NCBI GenBank assembly: GCA_017303975.1
Contig: JAFLBG010000027.1
Coordinates: 1 to 48,224 of the forward strand
Reading direction: 5' to 3'
DNA: 48,224 nucleotides
Source of the DNA: Bacteroidota bacterium
GTDB taxonomy: Bacteria > Bacteroidota > Bacteroidia > JAFLBG01
Below, piece after piece: positions 1 to 9,321 of the stretch (the first letter of the stretch is position 1; each line of letters starts with the position of its first letter). Made by a program: the position numbers and the translations under genes. A model generated the notes under the pieces. It saw only the letters and a program-made list of their open reading frames with translations, made no database searches and was not told the DNA's origin.

Positions 1-240
1 TGATTTTAAATCCCTTAAACTATTCGACAATTCGCCTCCGGCTGAATAACTTATCAAATGAACGTGACTAGGCATAATACAATAGCAGTATATTTTAAGA
101 TTTTTGTTTTTTTGACAGTAGATAATACTCTCTACCAGTATATCTTGATATAACCTTCTTGTAAATACATCTATCCACCCAACTACACTAAAACTTACAA
201 AGTATAACCCATCACTATGTGTTTTATATTTTTCGGACAT
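1..240 (-). CDS. REP-associated tyrosine transposase (RAYT), N-terminal part, cut by window edge
   Basis: Reading the minus strand from the ATG at 240 gives 80 uninterrupted codons that run off the left edge. The peptide begins MSEKYKTHSDGLYFVSFSVV and contains CIMPSHVHLI, the HUH (His59-Val-His61) metal-binding motif of Y1 transposases of the IS200/RAYT type. The catalytic tyrosine would lie beyond the edge. RAYTs are single-copy, domesticated-looking relatives of IS200 TnpA that are thought to process REP palindromes. The palindrome cluster directly upstream (259-692) fits that role. Family membership is clear from the motif; the RAYT rather than plain IS200 assignment is inferred from the neighbouring palindromes. 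Confidence 0.85.
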   Translation of the reverse strand, partial: MSEKYKTHSDGLYFVSFSVVGWIDVFTRRLYQDILVESIIYCQKNKNLKIYCYCIMPSHVHLISYSAGGELSNSLRDLKS

Positions 241-258
241 GAAATGAAAATATAAAAA

Positions 259-692
259 GTAAGTATAACTTACAATATGTGTTTCAATAATGGTTTCACA
301 CTAAGCTCTACCGCACAAAATTCTTGACTTCAGCTTAGCGCTTACTCCGAGAAATACCAGATACGAAGTAGGCACTTGTAAGCAGAGCTTACAATAATAG
401 TTTCACACTAAGCCCAGACACACAGGCATTGCTTCAGCTTAGCGCGTACTGGGGTAGACGCTAAGCTGAAGCTCGGCATTAGTGCGATTGGGCTTAGTGT
501 CTTTGTATATCTTCATAAGCTCTGCTTATTATTTTTTATCTAATGGTATTGGCTATTTTCGTTTGCACTACTAAGGCTTTATTCATGCGTCTTATTTACA
601 AAGAGGGGCTCAATTGGTAAGTAGAACTTACAATAATAGTTTCACACTAAGCCCAGACACACAGGCATTGCTTCAGCTTAGCGCGTAATGGG
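259..692. repeat. REP/BIME-like palindrome cluster (three direct units, one inverted)
   Basis: Four related units are visible. Each has a small hairpin (259-273, 378-392, 617-631; inverted 515-529) followed by a larger CTAAGC...GCTTAG stem-loop (301-338, 408-442, 647-681; inverted 461-497). The units at 378-453 and 617-692 are nearly identical over about 75 bases. The unit at 459-529 is inverted, so with the one before it it forms a 14-bp perfect inverted repeat (431-444 with 459-472). This is the arrangement of bacterial interspersed mosaic elements next to a RAYT gene. I see no protein gene between 241 and 870. The rest of the stretch is AT-rich sequence without a recognised promoter. Confidence 0.8.
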
Positions 693-870
693 AATACCTT
701 AAAAAGGGTAGAATGATGGACGTACTAAATACGGAGTTGTGGCGTTCTATAAAAAACTAAACAGTGACAAACAATACTATTACTTAACGTAGGTTGAATC
801 GCTTTTTGTTACAGAAAATACAACCACTTTACATATATTTTTTGTAAATTGAAGCTTGTTGAAGTTCATA

Positions 871-3543
871 ATGAAGAGACTTATATACATTTTACTTTTT
901 TCTCTTAATACCATCACCGGGTTTGCTACACACAATAGAGCCGGTGAAATTACCTATAATTGGCTTGGTGGGCTTACCTACGAAATTGTGATAACTACTT
1001 ACACTAAAGAGAGTAGTCCCGCAGATAGATGTGAGTTGGTAATTCATTATGGAGATGGAGACACCGCTGTTTTAAATAGAACTAATGGGCCTGTTAATTC
1101 AACATCGGCATGTGGCAGCATTCCCAATGGGCAGTCGCTAGGAAATGATATAAAAAAAAATATTTATAAAGGAACACATACCTATCCCGGTAGTGGTATT
1201 TACAGCCTTTGGATGGAGGACCCCAACAGAATTTCGGGAGTTGATAATATTCCTAACTCTGTAGATGTTCCATTTGCGCTGGAGTCGAAATTAATTATAA
1301 ACTCAATTTTGGGTAGTAACAGCTCTCCACAATTACTAAATCCACCAATTGACAATGCCTGCACCAATGTGTGTTTTTATCACAATCCCGGGGCTTTTGA
1401 TGCAGATGGAGATAGTTTGTCTTATTCGTTGGTTACATGTTTGGGGGCTAGCGCAAATCCAATAGGAGGTTATACGTTGCCGCCAACAACATCTACTTTG
1501 TTTATCGATGCCGTAACCGGAGATTTTGAATGGTGTACACCTCTCAATCAAGGAATATATAACGTTGCCATTTTGATAGAAGAGTGGCGTACCATAAATG
1601 GCCAACGATTTAGAGTAGGGCAGGTGTTGCGTGATTTGCAAATAGATGTGGCGGGATGTAATAACGATCCTCCGGTTATTTCTAATTTAAGAGATACGTG
1701 TGTCAATGCAGGAACTCTTTTAACAATGACGGTATCTGCCTTTGACATAAATGGGAATTCGATTTCGTACAGTGCTTCCGGTGGGCCTTTTATTTTAAGC
1801 CCTGCGGCTACTTTTAATTCAAGTACGAGAGTTTTTTCTTGGCCAACATCATGCAATCATGTGCGAAAACAGCCACATTTGGTGTCGTTTAAGGCTGTTG
1901 ATAATGGCAATCCTAGTTTGGTTGATTTTGAAACTGTAAAAATTACGGTAGTTGCTCCTGCCCCTCAAAACCCTACCGCCAATGCGCTCGGTACAAGTAT
2001 TAAATTATCGTGGGATAAAAGTTTTTGCGATCCAACTAACAATAAATTTGTTGGTTACAAAATATACAGAAAAGCGGGAACCTCAGGTTGGTCTCCGGCA
2101 CATTGCGAAACAGGAGTGCCAAGCTATACAGGGTTTTCTCTTGTTGGTTCCATGCCTATTTCGCAAGGGTTTACTATTGATAGTACAAATTTTACCGACT
2201 CCAATAATGGAATGGGGTTGATTCATGGCGAAAATTATTGTTACAGAATTGTGGCTTGTTTTTTAGATGGTGCTGAAAGTTACGCCTCTATTGAGGTTTG
2301 TGAGCAACTAAAAAACGACATCCCAATAATTACGAATGTAGATGTTACTGCTACTGATATTGCTACAGGAGGTATTAAAGTAAAATGGACAATGCCTATT
2401 ACCAATACTCAAAATTTTGATACACTCGTTTACCCCGGACCATATAGAATAGAATTGAAACAATCAGAAGGTTTTGTATTGGGCACACCATCTATAGTTG
2501 CTACATTTACGGCAAATAGCATTCTTAATTGGAACGACACAGTTTTCACGGCAACTAATTTAAATACAAAAGAAAAAGCATATTCGTATGTTATAGATTT
2601 ATATGCCTTAGGGGGAACTACCTATGTGGGTTCATCTCATGTAGCATCCTCTGTGTTTTTGTCCATAACTCCCGCAGATAAAGAGCTTGCATTTACTTGG
2701 AGCGCAAATGTTCCGTGGACGAATAATAATTATTTTATTTATTATGAAACTTCGCCCGGAACCTTTACTCTTATTGATAGTTCGTTGGCACAACAATATT
2801 TAAAACAAAATTTGCTCAATGGAAAACAATATTGCTATTATATTTTAGCGAAAGGTGAATATTCTGACACAACCATTGTGCGGCCATTGTATAACAGGTC
2901 GCAAGTTGTTTGTGCAACACCAATAGATTTAACCCCACCATGCCCTCCACGAATTGTGGCTACACCTGACTGTGATTTGTCTCAGGTGGGTTTGGTTTGG
3001 AATAATCCTAACAATAGTTGTGCGAACGATGTTGTTGGCTATAGACTTTATTATACTCCCGTTCAAGGCGATTCGTATTCGCTTTTAGCAACCTTTTCAT
3101 CTCCGCACGATACAACGTATACTTATGCCAATGGATTAAGCATAGCCGGTTGTTATTTAGTTACAGCTGTCGATTCGTTTGCTAACGAGAGTGTAAATGC
3201 ACAATCATTTTGTGTAGATAATTGTCCAATTTATGAGTTGCCTAATGTATTTACTCCTAACGGAGATGGTGTGAATGATTTTTATTCATCCCTTAAGCCC
3301 TACAAATACGTGCAGGATGTAGAAATGAAAATATATAATAGATGGGGACTTTTGGTTTATGAAACAACCGACCCAGATATTAACTGGAACGGAAAAAATT
3401 TAGAAACCAAAACAATGTGTTCTGACGGTACTTATTATTATACGTGTGTTGTAAATGAAATACGCGTAACAGGCATCAAACCAAGGTATTTAAAAGGATT
3501 TATTCAGCTTATACACGGAAAAGACGGAGCTCCCACCAACTAA
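871..3543 (+). CDS. large secreted protein with gliding-motility-associated C-terminal (CHU_C, T9SS type B) domain
   Basis: An 890-residue secreted protein. The ATG at 871 is chosen over an upstream TTG because it begins a clean signal peptide (MKRLIYILLFSLNTITGFA). The middle is made of repeated beta-sandwich, fibronectin-III-like segments with many Asn, Thr and Tyr residues, and several Cys that may form disulfides. From about residue 790 the motif LPNVFTPNGDGVNDF starts the CHU_C / type B sorting domain that directs export through the type IX secretion system and attachment at the cell surface. Such proteins are usually adhesins or matrix proteins; no catalytic motif is visible, so the substrate is unknown. 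It ends one base before ribE, so co-transcription is possible. Confidence 0.85.
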   Translation: MKRLIYILLFSLNTITGFATHNRAGEITYNWLGGLTYEIVITTYTKESSPADRCELVIHYGDGDTAVLNRTNGPVNSTSACGSIPNGQSLGNDIKKNIYKGTHTYPGSGIYSLWMEDPNRISGVDNIPNSVDVPFALESKLIINSILGSNSSPQLLNPPIDNACTNVCFYHNPGAFDADGDSLSYSLVTCLGASANPIGGYTLPPTTSTLFIDAVTGDFEWCTPLNQGIYNVAILIEEWRTINGQRFRVGQVLRDLQIDVAGCNNDPPVISNLRDTCVNAGTLLTMTVSAFDINGNSISYSASGGPFILSPAATFNSSTRVFSWPTSCNHVRKQPHLVSFKAVDNGNPSLVDFETVKITVVAPAPQNPTANALGTSIKLSWDKSFCDPTNNKFVGYKIYRKAGTSGWSPAHCETGVPSYTGFSLVGSMPISQGFTIDSTNFTDSNNGMGLIHGENYCYRIVACFLDGAESYASIEVCEQLKNDIPIITNVDVTATDIATGGIKVKWTMPITNTQNFDTLVYPGPYRIELKQSEGFVLGTPSIVATFTANSILNWNDTVFTATNLNTKEKAYSYVIDLYALGGTTYVGSSHVASSVFLSITPADKELAFTWSANVPWTNNNYFIYYETSPGTFTLIDSSLAQQYLKQNLLNGKQYCYYILAKGEYSDTTIVRPLYNRSQVVCATPIDLTPPCPPRIVATPDCDLSQVGLVWNNPNNSCANDVVGYRLYYTPVQGDSYSLLATFSSPHDTTYTYANGLSIAGCYLVTAVDSFANESVNAQSFCVDNCPIYELPNVFTPNGDGVNDFYSSLKPYKYVQDVEMKIYNRWGLLVYETTDPDINWNGKNLETKTMCSDGTYYYTCVVNEIRVTGIKPRYLKGFIQLIHGKDGAPTN

Positions 3544-3544
3544 T

Positions 3545-4144
3545 ATGTTTACAGGAATTATAGAAGAAGTAGGCGAAGTGATTGCTATTAACACAAGTAA
3601 AACAAATACTGTTTTTACTATAAAATCTTCTTTTACAGCCGATTTACAGATAAATCAAAGTGTTGCGCACAATGGCGTGTGTCTGTCCGTTACAGCCAAA
3701 GAAAACAACACGTACCAGGTAACTGCAATACAAGAAACGCTTCAAAAAACAAATTTATCTGCTGTTAAGATAGGAGATAAAGTAAATTTAGAAAGGTGTT
3801 TGTCGGCTTCTGCTCGTTTTGATGGACATATTGTACAAGGGCATGTAGATGCTACAGCTACTTGTGTTTCGATAAAGGATATGGACGGAAGTTGGGTGTT
3901 TGAATTTAAACACGCTGTAAAGCCTGAATTTATTACGGTAGAGAAAGGCTCTGTTGCAGTTAATGGAATTAGCCTAACAGTGGTAAATTCGAAAAAAGAC
4001 AGATTTTCTATCGCTGTAATTCCTTATACGTTCCAACATACCAATTTACACAAGTTGCAAGTTGGTGAGGATGTAAATATTGAATTTGATGTTGTAGGAA
4101 AATACATGGCAAAACTTTCTGCCGGCTATTTACCTAACTTATAA
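3545..4144 (+). CDS. ribE: riboflavin synthase, alpha chain
   Basis: A 199-residue cytoplasmic enzyme that dismutates two 6,7-dimethyl-8-ribityllumazine molecules to riboflavin and a pyrimidinedione, the last step of riboflavin synthesis. The N-terminus MFTGIIEEVGEV is the family signature, and the motif FDGHIVQGHVD sits before the second half. Two tandem lumazine-binding beta-barrel repeats (about residues 1-97 and 98-195) account for the whole length, which is typical. The start lies one base after the stop of the upstream secreted protein. The 3' end overlaps the convergent small gene at 4139 by six bases. No FMN riboswitch is seen, as expected for a gene embedded behind another. Confidence 0.95.
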   Translation: MFTGIIEEVGEVIAINTSKTNTVFTIKSSFTADLQINQSVAHNGVCLSVTAKENNTYQVTAIQETLQKTNLSAVKIGDKVNLERCLSASARFDGHIVQGHVDATATCVSIKDMDGSWVFEFKHAVKPEFITVEKGSVAVNGISLTVVNSKKDRFSIAVIPYTFQHTNLHKLQVGEDVNIEFDVVGKYMAKLSAGYLPNL

Positions 4145-4417
4145 CGAAGAATATTTTTCTTTCAAAAATTCTTTATAGTCGCCTAGGTTAGCCATTACTT
4201 GAAGCTCTCTGTATTTTTCATGAAACTCCATATCAGTAAGTTCTTTGTTCAACTCCGTGATACGGAATTTGTCATAATTTCGCAATGCCATCCATTCTTC
4301 GTTTGTAAGTGATTGTGCGCTGTATTCTCTGTCTCGCAAATCACTAATGGTGGTAGTGTTTAACAATTCTTGCTTTTTTGTTTGCCGAATTGTTACAAAT
4401 GTTTTTTCATTTTTCAT
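4139..4417 (-). CDS. small conserved-looking hypothetical protein
   Basis: A 92-residue, highly charged, predicted helical protein without signal peptide or membrane segment. I do not recognise the family. It lies convergent to ribE with a six-base tail-to-tail overlap and has its own ATG at 4417. Residues 38-92 are rich in Glu, Lys, Tyr and Leu (for example EEWMALRNYDKFRITELNKE) and look like a short helical bundle. The overlap with ribE and a full-length start-to-stop reading frame support a real gene, but the function is unknown. Confidence 0.55.
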   Translation of the reverse strand: MKNEKTFVTIRQTKKQELLNTTTISDLRDREYSAQSLTNEEWMALRNYDKFRITELNKELTDMEFHEKYRELQVMANLGDYKEFLKEKYSSL

Positions 4418-4619
4418 TGCTGTCGGTTTTGGATTTAAACAAATTTAAAAACCGTCTTTAGTTGTATGAGATGTCTATAAAGTTGTTATCAACAAAAAAC
4501 ATGTTGATAGTAGTACGAAGAATTTTTTTGAATTCTACATGTGCAATTATCTCCTTTTTGATGCTGATGCACAAACCATCCAAAAAGAATTGTAAATTAG
4601 TACTCCTAAAAAATTATTT

Positions 4620-5609
4620 ATGCAAAAAGTTACTGCTGCTATTACTGCTGTTGGAGGATATGTTCCGGATTTTGTTTTATCCAATGAAGTGTTGGAAACG
4701 ATGGTCGAAACAAATAGCGAGTGGATTGAAAGTCGTACTGGAATAAAAGAACGAAGAATTTTAAAAGGAGAGGGCAAAGCAACATCTGATATGTGTGTGG
4801 AGGCAATTAATCAATTGCTTAAAAAGCGTGGTATTGGTGCCGAAGAAATTGAAATGGTAATTGTTGGAACTGTAACTCCAGACCATGTATTTCCATCTAC
4901 ATCGAATGTTATTTGCGATAAGATTGGTGCTAAAAATGCCTGGGGATACGACTTGTCGGCTGCTTGTTCCGGATTTCTTTTTGCACTAACTACTGCGGCA
5001 CAGTTTATTGAAACAGGATTTCACAAGAAAATTATTGTAGTTGGTGCCGATAAAATGTCTTCTATTATTAATTACAAAGATCGCTCTACTTGTATAATTT
5101 TTGGTGATGGAGCCGGAGCTGTTTTGTTAGAGCCTAACGCAGAAGGACTAGGTTTTATAGACGCTATTATGAAAGCAGATGGTGCAGGAAGAAATTATTT
5201 GCATCAAAAAGCCGGAGGATCTTTAAAGCCTGCTTCCCATGCTACAGTTGACGCAGAGGAACATTTTGTGTACCAAGAAGGGCAAACTGTATTTAAGGCT
5301 GCCGTAAAGGGAATGGCGGATGTGTCTGCTCAGATAATGGAGCGTAATAAACTTACAAGCAATGATGTAAGTTGGTTGTTGGCGCATCAAGCCAATAAGC
5401 GCATTATTGATGCTACCGCAGAGCGTATGGGGTTGAATTCAGACAAAGTGTTAATGAATATTCAGCGTTACGGAAATACTACCGCAGGCACTATTCCGCT
5501 GCTCATGTGGGATTTTGAAAAGCAATTTAAAAAGGGCGATAATATTGTAATATCCGCTTTTGGTGGAGGGTTTACGTGGGGCTCTATTTATTTGAAGTGG
5601 GCGTATTAA
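4620..5609 (+). CDS. fabH: beta-ketoacyl-ACP synthase III
   Basis: A 329-residue condensing enzyme that starts fatty acid synthesis by joining acetyl-CoA (or a branched acyl-CoA) to malonyl-ACP. The catalytic Cys is in DLSAACSGFLFAL (about residue 115), the His in LLAHQANKRI (about 254) and the Asn in YGNTTAGTIPL (about 285), in the order expected for KAS III. The N-terminal ITAVGGYVPDFVLSNEVLE and SEWIESRTGIKERR are also characteristic. Length and start (ATG preceded by an A-rich stretch) are normal. The 200-base gap upstream holds only a weak 8-bp hairpin (4487-4509). FabH paralogues are common in Bacteroidota, so this may be one of several copies. Confidence 0.95.
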   Translation: MQKVTAAITAVGGYVPDFVLSNEVLETMVETNSEWIESRTGIKERRILKGEGKATSDMCVEAINQLLKKRGIGAEEIEMVIVGTVTPDHVFPSTSNVICDKIGAKNAWGYDLSAACSGFLFALTTAAQFIETGFHKKIIVVGADKMSSIINYKDRSTCIIFGDGAGAVLLEPNAEGLGFIDAIMKADGAGRNYLHQKAGGSLKPASHATVDAEEHFVYQEGQTVFKAAVKGMADVSAQIMERNKLTSNDVSWLLAHQANKRIIDATAERMGLNSDKVLMNIQRYGNTTAGTIPLLMWDFEKQFKKGDNIVISAFGGGFTWGSIYLKWAY

Positions 5610-5655
5610 ATAATGTTGAATGCTTAATTATAAATGTTGAATGGAATATTTATAT

Positions 5656-6138
5656 CTATTCTCCTTGTTTTTCAATTCGAATACCCGCATCTAATATAAG
5701 AGGAAGTTCTTCTGCGCGCATACCTTGTTCAAGTGTAAATATATATTTTCCTTGGAGCGGAAATAATACTTTTCGCTTAAATGGAATTTGATTGTCCCAA
5801 ATATCTCCAAGCCCCTCTCCAAGCCATTTCCCGGACTCATCTGCTAAAATACACTCTAGTGTGTCTTTTGCAAATTTTCCGTTCGGAAATTGTGTGGTAA
5901 TAAATAAAAATAAATTATTGTACGGATAGCCATCTGCATTTCGCACGTTGATGTAAAAATTATGGTTACTTAGTGTATCTGTTACATTAACCTCGAAACT
6001 AAGCTTCTCATCTATATTCCAAAGTTGATCGGAAATTTGTTTGTTCTCTTCAAACACTCTGTTTTTGTCGCAGGAAGATAATGTAGAAATGAGTAGTAGG
6101 TAGATGGTAATAAGTAGTATATTTTTTAAAAAGTTCAT
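5656..6138 (-). CDS. gldH: gliding motility lipoprotein GldH
   Basis: A 160-residue lipoprotein: hydrophobic leader, then the lipobox LISTLSSC, giving a lipidated Cys at about residue 23. The body matches the GldH pattern (FEENKQISDQLWNIDEKLSF, then ...GKFAKDTLECILADESGKWLGEGLGDIWD and a C-terminal IFTLEQGMRAEELPLILDAGIRIEK). GldH is needed for gliding in Flavobacterium johnsoniae, and its family is also found in non-gliding Bacteroidota. It is the last gene of a minus-strand run with ricT and holB upstream, an order often seen in this phylum. Confidence 0.85.
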   Translation of the reverse strand: MNFLKNILLITIYLLLISTLSSCDKNRVFEENKQISDQLWNIDEKLSFEVNVTDTLSNHNFYINVRNADGYPYNNLFLFITTQFPNGKFAKDTLECILADESGKWLGEGLGDIWDNQIPFKRKVLFPLQGKYIFTLEQGMRAEELPLILDAGIRIEKQGE

Positions 6139-6141
6139 TTT

Positions 6142-6717
6142 TTATACAATTAGTGCGTTTGTTTCTTCATCTGGTTTTTGCATGCCAATGCGGATGTCTA
6201 AAATTTTTCTTCTTATAGGATTTGTCAGATAGCTTAAAATAGCTACAGAGCCAAATCTGTCATCTACTTCTATGCCCGTAATTACAAACCCCGCTTTTAG
6301 TTTCGGAATTATTACACCGTTATTTGAGAGTTTATGCCTACTGTAAATTCGCTGAAATCCCTTTTCGGAAAGCTCCTTTATCAATAAGTGCAAAAAAGCT
6401 GTATAGATTCCCTTGTTTCTGTATTCGGGCTCAATGGCTGTATTTACCATATATATTTCGTCAGCAGCTTTTTGCACCCCCCAACTCCAACCTATTGCTT
6501 TACCGTCACTATAGAACAGGTATCTGTAAACAAATAATTTCTCAAGATTTTTTCCTAATTCCCTTACAGAAATTTTTTCTTCTTCGGATAAAGCTTCGTT
6601 CCAGTTGTAATCATAGTTGCCGTCAAATAGTCGAGGTCTATTCGCTCTCGTAATTGAGGCAAATTTGGATGTGTCGGTTTCTTTCTCGCAACAAATTGTA
6701 TCAATCAAAGGGATCAT
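6142..6717 (-). CDS. GNAT family N-acetyltransferase
   Basis: A 191-residue protein with the acetyl-CoA binding motif of the GNAT fold: NTAIEPEYRNKGIYTAFLHL (about residues 92-111) followed by a helix and KLKAGFVITGIEVDDRFG. An in-frame GTG nine codons upstream (6744) could extend it, but the ATG at 6717 gives the more usual start. It sits three bases upstream of gldH on the same strand and behind ricT, so it is probably co-transcribed. The acetylated substrate cannot be told from sequence. Confidence 0.8.
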   Translation of the reverse strand: MIPLIDTICCEKETDTSKFASITRANRPRLFDGNYDYNWNEALSEEEKISVRELGKNLEKLFVYRYLFYSDGKAIGWSWGVQKAADEIYMVNTAIEPEYRNKGIYTAFLHLLIKELSEKGFQRIYSRHKLSNNGVIIPKLKAGFVITGIEVDDRFGSVAILSYLTNPIRRKILDIRIGMQKPDEETNALIV

Positions 6718-6764
6718 TTTACGGATCTTTTTATAATTCAACACTCACAACTCAACATTCAAAA

Positions 6765-7967
6765 TTATTTTTTTGGTCTATTGTCCGGTCTTCTTCTGTT
6801 GTTATTGTTATTTGGTCGGTTTCTATTTCTGTTTTGATTGTTGTGTTGAGGCTTTCTCTTCTTGTCAAACCTATTTATGTTGTCTTGTCCCACCACATTT
6901 TCAAAATCAGGTTCTTTTACTTTAATCTCTTTATTTACGTACTCAATTAAATCTTCCGGAAAGTTATTATCCTTATTTAATGCCAATACTTGCTTTACTC
7001 TGTCAACGGGAACTTCAATGAATACGCTTGGTTCTGTGGTATACGAATACCACATCTTACGCCTAAAAATATCTGTTTTTTGATGAAAAGCATCGCCTTT
7101 CTTTGTTTTTAGTTTTACTTCTGTAGTTGGAAAATCTTTTATGGCATCTAAGTAGCTGTCCAACTCATAGTTTAAACAACACTTCAGTTTTCCACACTGC
7201 CCGGCTAATTTCAATGGGTTTAACGACAATTGTTGGTAACGAGCCGCAGTTGTTGAAACGCTTCTAAAGTCTGTAAGCCAAGTAGAGCAGCACAATTCTC
7301 GTCCGCAAGAACCTATACCTCCCAATTTACTTGCTTCTTGCCTTGCTCCAATTTGGCGCATTTCAATACGGATTTTAAATTCCTCTGCCATTTTTTTAAT
7401 CAGCTCTCTAAAATCTACGCGCCCATCAGCAGTGTAGTAAAATATGGCTTTTGCTCTATCCCCTTGATATTCCACATCGCTTATTTTCATCTCTAAGCCT
7501 AGCTTAAGCGCAAGTTCTCGAGTACGATACATGGTAGGTCGCTCCAGATTTTGTGCTTCTTTCCACTTGTCAATATCTTGTTGCTTAGCTATACGATATA
7601 TTTTTTTTAGTTCGGGGTTTGCCGGATCTACCCCTTTTCGCTTCATTTGCGTTTTTACTAATTCTCCTGTAAGGGATACCACACCAATATCATGCCCGGG
7701 GCTGGATTCAACGGCAATAACATCTCCCGCAGTAAGTGAAAGGTTGTTTACGTTTCTATAAAAATCTTTTCGGTCATTTTTAAAACGTACTTCCATGCAG
7801 TCAAATTGTTGCTGACCTGAAGGAAGCACCATGTTTGATAGCCAATCAAATACACTCAATTTATTACAACTACTTGTGCCGCAAGAGCCATTGCTATTGC
7901 ATCCTTTTGGCGTAGTTGATTTTCCCGTAGTGCTGTCGCTTGATGTAGAACATCCCGAACATCCCAT
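6765..7967 (-). CDS. ricT: PSP1-domain protein RicT (YaaT)
   Basis: A 400-residue cytoplasmic protein of the PSP1/YaaT family. In Bacillus subtilis the homologue forms an iron-sulfur-containing complex with RicA and RicF that modulates RNase Y and sporulation; the role in Bacteroidota is not settled. The PSP1 core spans roughly residues 55-270 and carries the conserved Cys clusters GSCGRELCC and GQCGKLKCC. Additional features here are a Cys/Ser/Gly-rich N-terminus (MGCSGCSTSSDS) and a C-terminal tail of Asn, Arg and Pro repeats likely to bind nucleic acid. It lies directly downstream of holB on the same strand. Confidence 0.9.
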   Translation of the reverse strand: MGCSGCSTSSDSTTGKSTTPKGCNSNGSCGTSSCNKLSVFDWLSNMVLPSGQQQFDCMEVRFKNDRKDFYRNVNNLSLTAGDVIAVESSPGHDIGVVSLTGELVKTQMKRKGVDPANPELKKIYRIAKQQDIDKWKEAQNLERPTMYRTRELALKLGLEMKISDVEYQGDRAKAIFYYTADGRVDFRELIKKMAEEFKIRIEMRQIGARQEASKLGGIGSCGRELCCSTWLTDFRSVSTTAARYQQLSLNPLKLAGQCGKLKCCLNYELDSYLDAIKDFPTTEVKLKTKKGDAFHQKTDIFRRKMWYSYTTEPSVFIEVPVDRVKQVLALNKDNNFPEDLIEYVNKEIKVKEPDFENVVGQDNINRFDKKRKPQHNNQNRNRNRPNNNNNRRRPDNRPKK

Positions 7968-8069
7968 ATATATAAGTATAAATTGTAGTTATGAATAGAT
8001 TAAACTTTATGATGCATAAAAATAAGGAATATTGGGGAGAAAAAAGCAGTTGCTTGCGAAAGGTGTTTT

Positions 8070-9197
8070 TTAGCTGTTTTTCCTGTTCAATAACTCGTTC
8101 ATCTTAAATGTTAGATCTAAGAATAATATTTTAGGATTTGCATTGCGTTCAATGTGTGTAAATGCCTTAGTAAGCTCTTCGGAAAAGTCGCTTATATTGT
8201 GCAAACCTATATACGGTGAAAATTTTTTGATAAATTCTTTTTCTTCTCCTTCCAACTTCACTAAATCCGGCATGTTTAGGTTCTCTAACAAACCTGATCG
8301 CATAATTTGATTGCAATACAATAAAAATCTTTTTTGAGATTCGCGACCAATACCGGCAATACTTTCTATCCACTTCATTGCTTTTTGTATATCCAGCTTA
8401 AAACTTAAGCGCATCCAATCTCTAAAAAAATCAAAATAATTTAACTCTTCTGTCGCATGAAATGCGTGTTTCATCGCCTCATTGTAATTGCCATCTGCCA
8501 CAAATGCAAATTTACCGGCATCTTCGCTAGAAAGTTGTTGGGTGCGCATAAGTGCATTTTTTATTTCTTCGGTACTTAATTTTCCGATACGTGTCGTTTG
8601 TGTACGAGAAATAATAGTTGGCAGTAATTGGTCTTCTGCTTCACAAACCAATATAAATAGGGTTTTATCGGGCGGCTCTTCTAAGATTTTTAATAATTTA
8701 TTGGCAGCAGTTGAGTTCATTTTTTCAGCCATCCAAATAATCATCACTTTGTATTCGGCCTCATAAGTGGTAAGGCTTAATTTTCGCATTATTTCGGCAC
8801 TTTCTTCAGTACCAATGATAGCTTGTTTGTTTTCGGCATCAAGCGATAAAAACCAATCGAATAAATTTAAGTATGGATTTTCTAAAATCTTTTCTCGCCA
8901 AGTTGCAATAACAGCGGTGCTTACGCGTACATCTTTCGAAATAGCTACCGGATAAGCGAAGTGTAAATCTGGATGAATTAATTTTTGGTATTTAATGCAC
9001 GAGGCGCAAGTTCCGCACGAGTCGCTCTCATTTCTATTTGTACACGAAATATATTGTGCATAGGCCAATGCCATTGGCAGTGCTCCGCAGCCTTCGGCAC
9101 CCAAAAACAATTGCGCATGGCTAATACGCCCCTCGCGCACAGCCTGCGCCAGTTTTAATTTTGTTTCTTGGTGTCCTATTACTTCGGAGAATTTCAT
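8070..9197 (-). CDS. holB: DNA polymerase III delta' subunit (clamp loader)
   Basis: A 375-residue clamp-loader subunit. It starts MKFSEVIGHQETKLKLAQAV and has the four-Cys zinc module SCTNRNESDSCGTCASC (about residues 51-67), then the sensor region SRTQTTRIGKL. The P-loop is degenerate (FLGAEGCGAL instead of GxxGxGKT), as is usual for delta' subunits, which do not hydrolyse ATP. It heads a minus-strand run to ricT, GNAT and gldH. A TATATTTG box (minus strand, 9205-9212) lies only eight bases before the ATG, but I found no matching -33 element, so the promoter is uncertain. Confidence 0.9.
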   Translation of the reverse strand: MKFSEVIGHQETKLKLAQAVREGRISHAQLFLGAEGCGALPMALAYAQYISCTNRNESDSCGTCASCIKYQKLIHPDLHFAYPVAISKDVRVSTAVIATWREKILENPYLNLFDWFLSLDAENKQAIIGTEESAEIMRKLSLTTYEAEYKVMIIWMAEKMNSTAANKLLKILEEPPDKTLFILVCEAEDQLLPTIISRTQTTRIGKLSTEEIKNALMRTQQLSSEDAGKFAFVADGNYNEAMKHAFHATEELNYFDFFRDWMRLSFKLDIQKAMKWIESIAGIGRESQKRFLLYCNQIMRSGLLENLNMPDLVKLEGEEKEFIKKFSPYIGLHNISDFSEELTKAFTHIERNANPKILFLDLTFKMNELLNRKNS

Positions 9198-9321
9198 GCA
9201 GCATCAAATATACTAAGCCTATGGAGTTATTAATAATTATTTTAATTCAAATTCTTTTTTTAAACTGCTTCTTTATTTTATAAAACCTTATTTTTATACA
9301 ACAAACAAGTACAAATACGAT

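Noticed and set aside
856-870. TTG start for the type B secreted protein
   Set aside because: The ATG at 871 gives a standard signal peptide; the five extra residues add nothing recognisable.
4487-4509. TATCAACA/TGTTGATA hairpin upstream of fabH
   Set aside because: Short AT-rich stem without T-run, promoter or conserved context; could easily occur by chance.
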